Of a stretch of DNA of 64,000 nucleotides, positions 26,569-34,362 are shown one piece after another. Both the position numbers and the translations under genes were made by a program. A model generated the notes under the pieces. It had not been told where the DNA came from. It did not search any database and was given only the letters and a program-made list of their open reading frames with translations. This stretch comes from Cryobacterium sp. SO1 (GTDB taxonomy: Bacteria > Actinomycetota > Actinomycetes > Actinomycetales > Microbacteriaceae): NCBI RefSeq assembly GCF_004210215.2, contig NZ_CP067394.1, positions 1,054,001 through 1,118,000 on the forward strand, in the 5' to 3' direction. Numbering within the stretch: the first letter of the stretch is position 1; each line of letters starts with the position of its first letter.

Positions 26569-29066
26569 TCACCGTCCTTTTCGCCGGCCTGCGCGCCACG
26601 CTGGCCCGGCTGCTGGCGACGGGACTGGCGGTGGCGCTCTCGGTGGGTTTCGTTGTCGCGACGCTGACCCTCTCGGCCACATTCACGCGCACCACCGAGG
26701 ACTCCCTCGCGGCGAGCATGGCCAGGGCCGACGTGCTGGTCACCCAGACGGTGGCCGAGCTTGCCAGTTCCGACCCGCGCACCTCCTCCGATGTGCTGAT
26801 CACCCTGCTGCCGGAGGTGCGGGCTGCCCCCGGGGTGACCGGTGCCGACGTGGAACGGCTCGCGTATGTGGACCTCCGGTTCGGCGAGACCCGCAGTGTG
26901 GCGCAGATCGGTGCGGTGCTGGACGAGTCGGTGCGCTGGCAGACCCTCACCTCGGGCCGATGGCCCCAGACACCCACCGAGACCACGATCGACCAGGCGA
27001 CCGCCGAGTCACTTCCGGCGGCCGAGGGGGACAGCCTGACGGTCGCCGCCGTCGGCTCGGGGGTGAGCCCCACAGCCGTGACGGTCGTGGGCATCACCGC
27101 CCAGCAGGCCGCCGGCGTCGGCTCCGGCGGTCCCACCCTCCTGATGCAGGCGAAGGCCCTCAACGATCCGGCCTTGTTCAGCCTGTCGACGTCGATCCTG
27201 GTCGCCGGCGATGATGCGGATGCCGTCGCGGCGTCGGTGTCGGACGTCGTGGCCGGAGCGTCAGGCATCCTGGTGCAGACCCGGACAGAGGCCGTCGACG
27301 ACCAGACCGCCCAACTCTCCGGCAGCGCCACCGTGCTCACGAGCATCCTGATGGCCTTCGCCGCGATCGCCCTGTTCGTGGCGTCCATCGTGATCGCCAA
27401 CACCTTCCAGGTGCTGGTCAGCCAGCGCACCAGGGAGCTGGCGCTGCTGCGCTGCGTCGGCGCCGGTGCCGGCCAGGTGCGCCGGTTGATCCTGGGCGAG
27501 GCCCTGTTGCTGGGTCTGGTGGCCTCAGCGCTCGGGGTGGGCATCGGCGTGGCCGGGGCGGGCATGCTGGCTGAACTCAGCCGGGACGGCGCATCCGGTG
27601 TGCACCTCGGCCGGCTCCTGATCGATCCGGCGCTACTGTCCGTCGGGTTCGGGATCGGGGTGCTGCTCACAGTGGGTTCCGCACTCTCCCCGGCGCACCG
27701 GGCCACCCGGGTGCGCCCGGTTGCCGCCCTGCGGGCCGTCGCAGCGCCGGCCGGCGTGCGCCAGGGGGTCATCGGTGCGGTCGTGGCCCTGGCCCTCGTC
27801 GGGCTCGGCGGAACCGGCCTGTACCTCGGGGCGACCCGGTCGGGCCTGACCCTGGCGGTCGTGTCGGGCGTGGTCAGTTTTCTCGGCATCCTGCTCGCCT
27901 CCGCCCTGTTCATCCCGTGGATCGTGAGACTGGTCGGGTCAACGATCGGCTGGACGTCGGTGCCGGCCCGGCTGGCCGCCCGCAACGCCACCCGCAATCC
28001 CGCGCGCACGGCGTCGACGGCCGCTGCCCTGCTGGTGGGGGTGACGCTGGTGACGATGATGGTGGTGGGCGTCACGTCGGTGCGCACCTCGATCGGCGAC
28101 AAGATCGACGAGAAACGCCCAGTCGACCTCACCGTGCAGTCGGTGGACCCGGTGGGGATGACGGCGGAGCAGATCGACGGCATCAGTGCGATGCCCGATG
28201 TCCAGGATGCCACCTCGGTGGCCTCGGCCCAGCTCACCATCACCCCGGCCGGCGGAGCGTTCGTGGTGTTGCCGGCTCGCGGCCTCGACTCGGTCGAAGC
28301 GCAGCGCGTGGCGCGGTCGCCGGTTCTGCTGCCCGAAGACGGACAACTCCTGCTCAATCCCGCGGACGCCGGCGCCATGCAGGACGGCGAGAACGTGACG
28401 GTGACCGGGGATGCCGGCAGCGCCGAGCTGACAGTGGCTTTCGCGGCGACCGCGCCGCGCAAGCAGGCGACGCTGACCAAGACCGACCTGCTCGGACTGG
28501 TGGTTACGCCGGTCACCGGGCAGGTGCAGCTCCGGTTGGGCGACGGGATCACCAGCAGTCAGGTGCAGGAGCTGAGCAGTGACATCCTGTCGGTGAGCGA
28601 GACGTTCACTGTGGGCGGGGGTGCGCCGGAGCGCACCTATTACGAGCAGATCCTCGACGTGATGCTGCTCATCGTGCTGGCCCTGCTCACGATGGCGGTG
28701 GTGATCGCCTGCGTGGGGGTGGCCAACACGATGGCGTTGTCAGTGTACGAGCGGCGCCGCGAGTCCGCGCTGTTGCGCGCCCTCGGCCTGACCCGGGGTC
28801 AGCTTCGGACCACCCTGGGAATCGAGGCGACGCTGATCACGGTGGTGGCCGCGGCCTGCGGTGTCGGGCTGGGCGTGCTGTACGCCTGGGCCGGTCTGTC
28901 GGCGGTGGCACTGCAGGCGCAGAAACTCGCGTTGACGGTGCATCTGCCATGGACTCAGTTGGGTATCGTCTTGCTGGGGGCGCTGGTGGCCGGTTTGCTG
29001 GCCACCGTCGTGCCGGCCAGTGCGGCGGCGCGGCGTTCGCCGGTGGAGAGCCTCAGCTACGAGTAG
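26565..29066 (+). CDS. FtsX-like ABC permease
   Basis: 833 residues. The first helix is near 12-33 (LLATGLAVALSVGFVVATLTL), then a large extracytoplasmic MacB-type domain (about 40-250). A first FtsX domain follows (LTSILMAFAAIALFVASIVIANTF, RTRELALLRCVGAGAGQVRRLILGEALLLG), then a central pair of helices, a second external domain, and a second FtsX domain (LLIVLALLTMAVVIACVGVANTMALSVYERRRESALLRALGLTRGQLR). The duplicated permease in one chain is usual in actinobacteria. Together with the ATPase it forms a mechanotransmission-type exporter. Substrates of such systems include lipids, peptides and antibiotics, and which one is not known here. Confidence 0.92.
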   Translation: MITVLFAGLRATLARLLATGLAVALSVGFVVATLTLSATFTRTTEDSLAASMARADVLVTQTVAELASSDPRTSSDVLITLLPEVRAAPGVTGADVERLAYVDLRFGETRSVAQIGAVLDESVRWQTLTSGRWPQTPTETTIDQATAESLPAAEGDSLTVAAVGSGVSPTAVTVVGITAQQAAGVGSGGPTLLMQAKALNDPALFSLSTSILVAGDDADAVAASVSDVVAGASGILVQTRTEAVDDQTAQLSGSATVLTSILMAFAAIALFVASIVIANTFQVLVSQRTRELALLRCVGAGAGQVRRLILGEALLLGLVASALGVGIGVAGAGMLAELSRDGASGVHLGRLLIDPALLSVGFGIGVLLTVGSALSPAHRATRVRPVAALRAVAAPAGVRQGVIGAVVALALVGLGGTGLYLGATRSGLTLAVVSGVVSFLGILLASALFIPWIVRLVGSTIGWTSVPARLAARNATRNPARTASTAAALLVGVTLVTMMVVGVTSVRTSIGDKIDEKRPVDLTVQSVDPVGMTAEQIDGISAMPDVQDATSVASAQLTITPAGGAFVVLPARGLDSVEAQRVARSPVLLPEDGQLLLNPADAGAMQDGENVTVTGDAGSAELTVAFAATAPRKQATLTKTDLLGLVVTPVTGQVQLRLGDGITSSQVQELSSDILSVSETFTVGGGAPERTYYEQILDVMLLIVLALLTMAVVIACVGVANTMALSVYERRRESALLRALGLTRGQLRTTLGIEATLITVVAAACGVGLGVLYAWAGLSAVALQAQKLALTVHLPWTQLGIVLLGALVAGLLATVVPASAAARRSPVESLSYE

Positions 29067-29084
29067 GCGCGCCGACGGCGAGCC

Positions 29085-29189
29085 GGGCGCCCGACGCTCG
29101 GGCGCCCGACGTTCAGGCGCCCGAGTCCAGGTCGTCAGGGTCTAGGTCGTCGGAGTCCAGGTCGTCGGTGTCCAGGTCGCCTGGGGAGG
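29085..29189. repeat. 15-bp periodic repeat, 7 units, spanning the end of the LON-domain gene
   Basis: Plus-strand units start at 29085, 29100, 29115, 29130, 29145, 29160 and 29175. The first three are of the type GGGCGCCCGACGCTC, the next three of the type GGTCGTCGGAGTCCA. The run crosses the stop codon at 29115-29113, so it is partly coding (DDLDS pentapeptides) and partly intergenic. Confidence 0.85.
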
Positions 29190-29862
29190 GAACCCTGAAC
29201 GCGTCCGCGGCCGCTTCGGTGTAGTCGAAGATGGACCGCAGCAGGCCGGCCATGGTGGTAGACCGCAGCATCTCGACCTGGTCAAGGGGACCGACCGGCG
29301 CTATGCCGGCTAGTTGCCAGGCAGCCTCGACGGGGTCCTCCGATAGGGCGACATTGGCCGACCAGGCGTCGTCGGTGAATTCGCTGGCCAGGGACAGGGT
29401 GCGGCGCACGGTTTGCTCGGCCAGCACTCGCAGCGGGGTGAGGGCGTCGTCCCAGACCAGGGCGGGCAGCTCGCGCACCACGGCCTGCGGAAACGGGGTG
29501 TCCTGACTCCACTGGACAACCTCGATGCGTCGGTCACCCTGCGCTACGAGGCCGACGAACCCCTCCGGCGCCACCAGCTCGAGCACCTGCGCGACGGTGC
29601 CGGTGCTGAACGGGTGTTCACCACCGCCCACCTCCTGGCCGCGTTCGATGAGGACAACCCCGAATTCGGCGGGTTCCGATTCCAGGATGCTCGCCAGCAT
29701 GATGAGGTAACGCTCCTCGAACACCCTCAGCTGCAACGGCATGTACGGAAAGAGCACGGAGCCGAGCGGGAACATCGGCAGGCCCGACGTGCCTGCGTGC
29801 ACACCGGCGGCCGGGGTCTCTGGGATCTCAGGCTCGTCGGGTGGGTTCCCCTGTATCGACAT
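29113..29862 (-). CDS. LON substrate-binding (N-terminal) domain protein
   Basis: 249 residues. The core GLPMFPLGSVLFPYMPLQLRVFEERYLIML, FGVVLIERG, STGTVAQVLEL and VAQGDRRIEV is the Lon N-domain without ATPase or protease parts. A helical part with the conserved WQLAGIAPVGPLDQ and MLRSTTMAGLLRSIFDYTEAA follows. The C-terminus ends in acidic pentapeptide repeats DTDDL-DSDDL-DPDDL. Stand-alone Lon N-domain proteins are common in actinobacteria and of unknown role, and they may bind unfolded or substrate proteins. It converges with the permease gene 46 bases away. Confidence 0.88.
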   Translation of the reverse strand: MSIQGNPPDEPEIPETPAAGVHAGTSGLPMFPLGSVLFPYMPLQLRVFEERYLIMLASILESEPAEFGVVLIERGQEVGGGEHPFSTGTVAQVLELVAPEGFVGLVAQGDRRIEVVQWSQDTPFPQAVVRELPALVWDDALTPLRVLAEQTVRRTLSLASEFTDDAWSANVALSEDPVEAAWQLAGIAPVGPLDQVEMLRSTTMAGLLRSIFDYTEAAADAFRVPSPGDLDTDDLDSDDLDPDDLDSGA

Positions 29863-29963
29863 GACCCCAGCGAATCACGCTCCCGGAGGAAAACCAAGCA
29901 CCTGGACGGCCGGGAATGGCTGGGGGTTAGGCATCCCATTGGCGAGTCCGCCCTGCGGGTAGA

Positions 29964-30050
29964 TCAGTCGAGCCGTTTGGCGAGCACGCGCACGTCGACA
30001 TCCGCACACCCCAGCCGTGCGTAGAAGCCGGTGATACGTCGGTGCCGGAC
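29964..30050 (-). pseudogene. 3' remnant of a GNAT acetyltransferase
   Basis: The minus strand from 30050 reads VRHRRITGFYARLGCADVDVRVLAKRLD then TGA at 29966-29964. The FYARLG string is the conserved end of the GNAT fold. An in-frame TAA stands immediately upstream, so only the last 28 codons survive. Confidence 0.5.
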
Positions 30051-30104
30051 TTAGGCGCTGGCCAGCTTTTTTCCGCTACGCTTCAAGCGAAAGCTGGGGG
30101 AAGC

Positions 30105-30468
30105 ATGGACAACAAGTGGGTGGGAATCTCGATTCCGGAGCGAGTGCAGACAGCACCGATGAAACAGTCAACGCGGTCAGCGCGGTCAGCGCAGTCAGCG
30201 CAGTCCGCGCAGAAAAAACAGACAACACAGACAACACAGACTGCACACGCGACGCAGCAGCCGCTGGGGCGGTCGTGATGCCTGTCCCCACACCTGGGCC
30301 GGTCGCCGCGCCATACGGCACTTCGGGCGCGGCGCTGCCGACAGCGCCGACCGGACCGACCGGACCGACCGCTCCGACGGTGGGCACCCGCCTCGCGTCC
30401 CTGGTGCGCGGAGTGCCCGGCGAGCGATTGACGCTCCAGCGGCCGCCTACATTCCGCTCACATGCGAC
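30105..30468 (+). other. Low-complexity coding-like stretch that changes frame
   Basis: ATG 30105, with GGGGGAAG just upstream, opens a 57-residue frame (DNKWVGISIPERVQTAP, then a Ser/Ala/Gln and Thr/Gln-rich tail) ending at 30278. In a second frame from GTG 30116 the same DNA reads VNAVSAVSAVSAVRAEKTDNTDNTD and then a Pro/Ala/Thr linker (TAPTGPTGPTAPT) to 30508. The membrane protein that follows is in the third frame. Nine-base repeats (GCGGTCAGC type, about 30172-30206, then ACAACACAG) lie in the middle. It may be a slipped N-terminal part of that protein. Confidence 0.4.
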
Positions 30469-31503
30469 GTGCCCGTCGTCACCGCGACGCCCTTTCCCAT
30501 GCCGATGACTCCCGAGAAGAGGCGTCGGGTGCGGATCGCGCTCTCCGCCGTTACTGGGGCCGTTGTTGTCGTCCTCGGCGCATCCATTGCCGTATCGATG
30601 GTCAATCAGATGGTGTACAGCCCCGAGAACCAGGTCGAAAGCTACCTGGACGCGATCGTTGACGGTGACGCGTCGGCGGCCCTGGCGCTCGGCGATGTCA
30701 ACGCCTCGGCTCAGGAGCGCGTTCTGCTCACCGACAAGGTCCTCAAGGTCACCAAGAGCAGGATCACCGGCTACACGATCACCGACGTCACCATCGCTCG
30801 CGACACCGCTGTGGTGACGGCGAACGTCGACCAAGGCGGTGTGAAGGAGGAAGCGGCCTACCAGCTGCAGAAGTCCGGCACGACGGCCCTGTTCTTCAAC
30901 ACCTGGACGATGAAACCGGTCTGGCTGCCAACGGTGTCGATCTTGGTTTCGCCCGGCATCGAAACGATCGATGTCAACGGCACCGCATTCGAACTGACCG
31001 GCGAGGTCCAGGAGAGCGGCTACCTGGAGGTTCCGGCCTTCGCCGGAGACTACGTCATCGGCAGTGCCGCGGACGACGAGTGGCTGGCCGCGGAACCACA
31101 GACGGTTCAGGTGGGAGTCGCCACAGCATCAAGCAGCGCACAGCTCAGCCTCGAACCGACCGCCAAGTTCGCTGCGAGCATCGATGAGCAGGTGGCCGGA
31201 TACCTGGCCGGCTGCGTGGCGCAGAAGTCGCTGCACGCCGACAACTGCCCGATCTACGTCGTCGACCACGGCACCATCACCGATGTCGTCTGGATCATCG
31301 ACGAACCGGCGGTGACCTCTATGGGTAGCTCGAACGGCGGCGAGTGGTCCGTCTCCACCGACGACCTCGGCTCGGCCACCGTGACCTATACGAATACGGA
31401 TTATCGCGGCCAGGTGTTACCGGAGACGGCCACCGTGGACTTCTCCGTTAACGGCATCGTCGAAATGGTCGATGGCGCCCCGGTGTTCTCGAACGGATAC
31501 TGA
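30469..31503 (+). CDS. Membrane-anchored extracytoplasmic protein of unknown function
   Basis: 344 residues from GTG 30469. ATG 30499 (MTPEKRRRVRIALSAVTG at 30505) would trim ten residues. A basic stretch and one membrane helix (IALSAVTGAVVVVLGASIAVSMV) are followed by ESYLDAIVDGDASAALALGD, a small alpha/beta unit seen in TcaA- or lipoprotein-like secreted domains. Two or three beta-rich domains then end at VFSNGY. Two cysteines (CVAQKSLHADNC) may form a disulfide. No catalytic motif was seen. The real N-terminus may extend into the frame-shifted low-complexity stretch upstream. Confidence 0.7.
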   Translation: MPVVTATPFPMPMTPEKRRRVRIALSAVTGAVVVVLGASIAVSMVNQMVYSPENQVESYLDAIVDGDASAALALGDVNASAQERVLLTDKVLKVTKSRITGYTITDVTIARDTAVVTANVDQGGVKEEAAYQLQKSGTTALFFNTWTMKPVWLPTVSILVSPGIETIDVNGTAFELTGEVQESGYLEVPAFAGDYVIGSAADDEWLAAEPQTVQVGVATASSSAQLSLEPTAKFAASIDEQVAGYLAGCVAQKSLHADNCPIYVVDHGTITDVVWIIDEPAVTSMGSSNGGEWSVSTDDLGSATVTYTNTDYRGQVLPETATVDFSVNGIVEMVDGAPVFSNGY

Positions 31504-31530
31504 CCCGCAAGGCACTGGCATGCTGGACGG

Positions 31531-32019
31531 ATGACTGAGGCTGTTTTCGACCTACCCGGCGGACCATTCATCCTGCGCCGGGCGCTCGCTGGGGACGTGG
31601 CCGCGATCGTCGGCCTGCTCGCCGACGACCGGCTGCGTTCCAGCGACGAATCCACTGCGCCGGAGGATCTCGCGCCGTACCTGGCGGCCTTCGAGGCGAT
31701 CAGCCGATCGACCGATCAGTTCCTCGTGGTCGTCGACGATCCCGCCGGGAATGTGGTGGCCACTCAGCAGCTCACAGTGTTGCCCGGGCTCGCTCGTTCC
31801 GGTGCCACCCGGCTGCAGATCGAGGCCGTGCGGGTGAGCGCGGCCCTGCGCGGCAACGGCCTGGGCAGCGCGATCTTGTCCTGGGCCGTCGAGTACGGCC
31901 GCGACCGCGGTTGCCGGCTGGTGCAACTTACCTCCGACGCCTCGCGCCTGGACGCTCATCGCTTCTACGAACGCCTCGGCTTCGCCCCGTCCCACGTGGG
32001 TTTCAAACTGCTCCTCTAG
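31531..32019 (+). CDS. GNAT-family N-acetyltransferase
   Basis: 162 residues from ATG 31531. The acetyl-CoA binding motif A is IEAVRVSAALRGNGLGSAILSWAVEYGRDRGCRLVQL (R/Q-x-x-G-x-G/A as RGNGLGS). Motif B is SDASRLDAHRFYERLGF, ending SHVGFKLLL. The N-terminal part FILRRALAGDVAAIVGLLADD is typical of small stand-alone GNATs. The substrate is unknown. Its stop codon is the first base triplet of a 17-bp tandem repeat. Confidence 0.88.
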   Translation: MTEAVFDLPGGPFILRRALAGDVAAIVGLLADDRLRSSDESTAPEDLAPYLAAFEAISRSTDQFLVVVDDPAGNVVATQQLTVLPGLARSGATRLQIEAVRVSAALRGNGLGSAILSWAVEYGRDRGCRLVQLTSDASRLDAHRFYERLGFAPSHVGFKLLL

Positions 32020-32067
32020 TTTTTAGAACGGCGTAGTTTCTAGCACAGCGTAGTTGCTAGAACGGCG
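32017..32067. repeat. 17-bp tandem repeat, 3 copies, bridging two convergent gene ends
   Basis: TAGTTTTTAGAACGGCG (32017), TAGTTTCTAGCACAGCG (32034) and TAGTTGCTAGAACGGCG (32051) are contiguous. The first TAG is the stop of the GNAT gene, and the third copy overlaps the minus-strand stop of the HNH gene at 32057. Confidence 0.9.
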
Positions 32068-33862
32068 GGTCCTCGGGGACCGGTGGTGTGGGTGTCCGGG
32101 TTGGCCGGTGCCGGGGAGGCATCAGGTAGCTATCCTCCGGGGGTCGTTTCCGGGTTTTCGGACCCACCACCGGTGGTTGTGGCCGGGGTGGTCCCATCGG
32201 GTTGGCGGGGTCGGTGCGGTAGCTGCGTTTGCCCGGGGAGGTCCAGAGCAGGATCCCGCCGGGTTCCTGAGTGACTCGCCAGTGGGTGAGGTGTTTGAGT
32301 CGGTGGTGGGGTTCGCAGAGATGGGCGAGGTTGTCGCAGTCGGTGTTGCCGCCGTCGGCCCAGTCGTGGGTGTGGTCGACGTCGCTGGTGACCGCGGGCC
32401 GGGAGCAGCCGGGGAATCGGCAGGTTTCGTCGCGCACCCTCAGCCATTTCTTCATGGCTTTGGTGTTTTTGTGTTGGGTTTTGCCCAGGGAGAGTACGAC
32501 TCCGGTTTCGGGGTGGGTGAGTAGTCGGGTGAAGCTGGGGGCGTGTCCGGCGATCTGTCGGGCCATCTCGGGGGAGATGGGGCCGTAGCCTTCGAGGGTG
32601 GCGGGTTCCTCGTCCAGGCCGAGCAGGGTGAGCACGGGCACGGTGATCATGACCGTGCCGCGGATCCCGGCGCCCATCCCGTCGGGGGTGATGCCGTCCA
32701 GCAGGAGGGCCCGGGTGATGTCGGCGCGGAGCTGGTCCAGGGTGCGTTTGCGCTGCTCCTCGTCCTCAGCCAGGCGCGAGTTGGAGCCCGCACCGGCTGC
32801 CGCGTCCGCCTCCGTGCCTGTCCCCGCGCTGGCGTCCGCGCCAGCCTGCCCGCTTCCCAACCCGCCGGCTTTCCCGGCCGCGTCGCCGGCCCGGGTGGGG
32901 TCGCCGAGTTTTTTCAGTTTCACGGCCATCGTGTTGATCCGGGTGTAGGCGGCTTTGGTGTCGTGGGCGGTGCCGTACCAGTGCAACCAGCCCATCCCGT
33001 CCGGGGCTGCCTCCCACCGGGTGTGCCTCTCGGCGAGGGCGTTGGTGGTGCGGGTCACGATGGACTCCGGGTGCAGTCTCTCCCGGAGCCGGCGGGCCCT
33101 GTCCGTGAACCTGCTGACCGGCAATCGTTTCGCGTCCGGCAGGACCTTGTCCTCGAAGGCCTCCTGGTCGTCGACGGGCAGGGTGCGCATCTGGTCGATG
33201 AGCACGGTGGCGTGCCGGTAGCTGATCTCTCCGTTGGAGAGGGCGTCAAAGGTTGCCGGGGCCGACAGCAGCCAAAGCGACTGCTCCATCAGGTGTTCCA
33301 CCGTGCGTTCGGCCATCCGTAGCAGGCAGGCGGTCTCACTCACGATGGTGCGCCGGGCCACGTCCCGGTCCTCCCACCGGCCATACGCGGCCGCGCGGGC
33401 CTGGTCCTGGGTCATGCTGGCCGCGTTCACGTCGGCCAACCGGATGCTCTCCGGGTTGCCGTGCAGCCGGGAGGACACTTGCGGGTCCTCGCTCCAGCTC
33501 TGCAGCTCGACAAGGAACTCGGCCTGCCGGGCCTGCGCGTGGGCGATGGCCCGGGCCTCGGCCGCGATCAGTTCGGTGCGGCGGGCCAGCTCAGAACAGA
33601 CCAGCTCGTCCAAGGTCGGATTGGGGACATACGCCTCACGCCCTGCCGGTTCGGGCCCGGCCGGTGCGGGCCCGGCCGGTTCGGGCCCGGCCGCGGTGGA
33701 CTCGAGTCCGGCCGGCTCGAGTGCCGGTTCGGCCGCGGTGGACTCCGCCGACCCAGCGTGCGCCGGGTCGACAGGGGCGGGGGTGTTGCCAGGTGGAGCG
33801 GACCCCGGAGAGTAGTGGTCATCATCCGGAGCGGGCGGTAGTGCCTGGTCGGGGTTACTCAT
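32057..33862 (-). CDS. DUF222 / 13E12-type HNH endonuclease protein
   Basis: 601 residues. A Pro/Ala-rich N-terminus includes three GPEPA/GPAPA pentapeptides. It is followed by a DUF222 helical domain (about 90-400, with SNGEISYRHATVLIDQMRTLP and WLHWYGTAHDTKAAYTRINTMA). The HNH nuclease follows: CRFPGCSRPAVTSDVDHTHDWADGGNTDCDNLAHLCEPHHRLKHLTHW, with CxxxC and H-N-H residues in place. This is the 13E12 repeat family, multi-copy in many actinobacterial genomes and often linked to mobile or repeat DNA. Its biological role is unsettled. A palindromic repeat lies just upstream. Confidence 0.9.
   Translation of the reverse strand: MSNPDQALPPAPDDDHYSPGSAPPGNTPAPVDPAHAGSAESTAAEPALEPAGLESTAAGPEPAGPAPAGPEPAGREAYVPNPTLDELVCSELARRTELIAAEARAIAHAQARQAEFLVELQSWSEDPQVSSRLHGNPESIRLADVNAASMTQDQARAAAYGRWEDRDVARRTIVSETACLLRMAERTVEHLMEQSLWLLSAPATFDALSNGEISYRHATVLIDQMRTLPVDDQEAFEDKVLPDAKRLPVSRFTDRARRLRERLHPESIVTRTTNALAERHTRWEAAPDGMGWLHWYGTAHDTKAAYTRINTMAVKLKKLGDPTRAGDAAGKAGGLGSGQAGADASAGTGTEADAAAGAGSNSRLAEDEEQRKRTLDQLRADITRALLLDGITPDGMGAGIRGTVMITVPVLTLLGLDEEPATLEGYGPISPEMARQIAGHAPSFTRLLTHPETGVVLSLGKTQHKNTKAMKKWLRVRDETCRFPGCSRPAVTSDVDHTHDWADGGNTDCDNLAHLCEPHHRLKHLTHWRVTQEPGGILLWTSPGKRSYRTDPANPMGPPRPQPPVVGPKTRKRPPEDSYLMPPRHRPTRTPTPPVPEDPPF
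33648..33692. repeat. 15-bp tandem repeat, 3 copies, in the HNH gene
   Basis: GGTTCGGGCCCGGCC at 33648 and 33678 with GGTGCGGGCCCGGCC between them. On the coding strand they encode GPEPA/GPAPA near residue 57-72 of the HNH protein. Confidence 0.92.
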
Positions 33863-33926
33863 AATGAGATCGTCTCACCTACCACCGACACTGCCCCCGC
33901 ACGCCCCCACACCCCACCCGACCCAT

Positions 33927-33989
33927 CCGCGAACCGTGAGAAAAGCACCCAAAATCGCGAAAATACGGTGCTTAACTCACGGTTCGCGG
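33927..33989. repeat. Dispersed palindromic element, copy 1
   Basis: Perfect 14-bp terminal arms CCGCGAACCGTGAG and its complement, inner arms AAGCACC/GGTGCTT, and a 17-base loop give a two-tier hairpin of 63 bases. It lies between the divergent HNH and gcvT genes, upstream of the riboswitch. Copies 2 and 3 are at 39000 and 56405. Confidence 0.9.
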
Positions 33990-34044
33990 GAGGAGGAGGT
34001 CAGATAGACTGCACTCGCAGCAGCAGCCAACTGAATATCGGGCC

Positions 34045-34290
34045 ACACGGTCGATGCGGGAGAGTTCGACGTCGTAGAGACGAGCGAACACCGAAGGAGC
34101 AATCCTCCCCGACAATCTCTCAGGTACTCGTACCGCATCGAACGGGCCACTCTGAAAAGCGGATGAGCACAGCGCGTCCGGATCACGCTTCCGCGGGATC
34201 CGGTCAGAACTGCCAAGTCCCGCCCAAGGTGAAAGCCGGCGTCGTGCAAGCGCCCCGGCGAAGCTCTCAGGCCAGACGACAGAGGGGGAG
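34045..34290 (+). promoter_or_regulatory. Tandem glycine riboswitch upstream of gcvT
   Basis: Aptamer 1 shows GCGGGAGAG (34056-34064), CACCGAAGGAGCAA near 34090-34103 and ATCTCTCAGG near 34113-34123. Aptamer 2 shows CAAGGTGAAAGCC near 34225, AAGCTCTCAGG (34261-34271) and GACAGAGGGGG (34278-34288). These are the conserved blocks of the gcvT motif, present twice. After aptamer 2 come hairpins near 34298-34317 and 34339-34358, just before the gcvT start, that can act as the expression platform. In known cases glycine turns the operon on. Confidence 0.9.
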
Positions 34291-34362
34291 TTCCCAACGG
34301 GGTTCGAACGAGCCCCGGAGCAACTCGTCGGGCAGGTAGCCCGGCGACGAACCGGAGAACTC

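Noticed and set aside
34298..34317. GGGGTTCGAACGAGCCCC looked like a tRNA T-arm
   Set aside because: There is no acceptor stem or anticodon arm around it. It lies in the expression platform after the second glycine aptamer.
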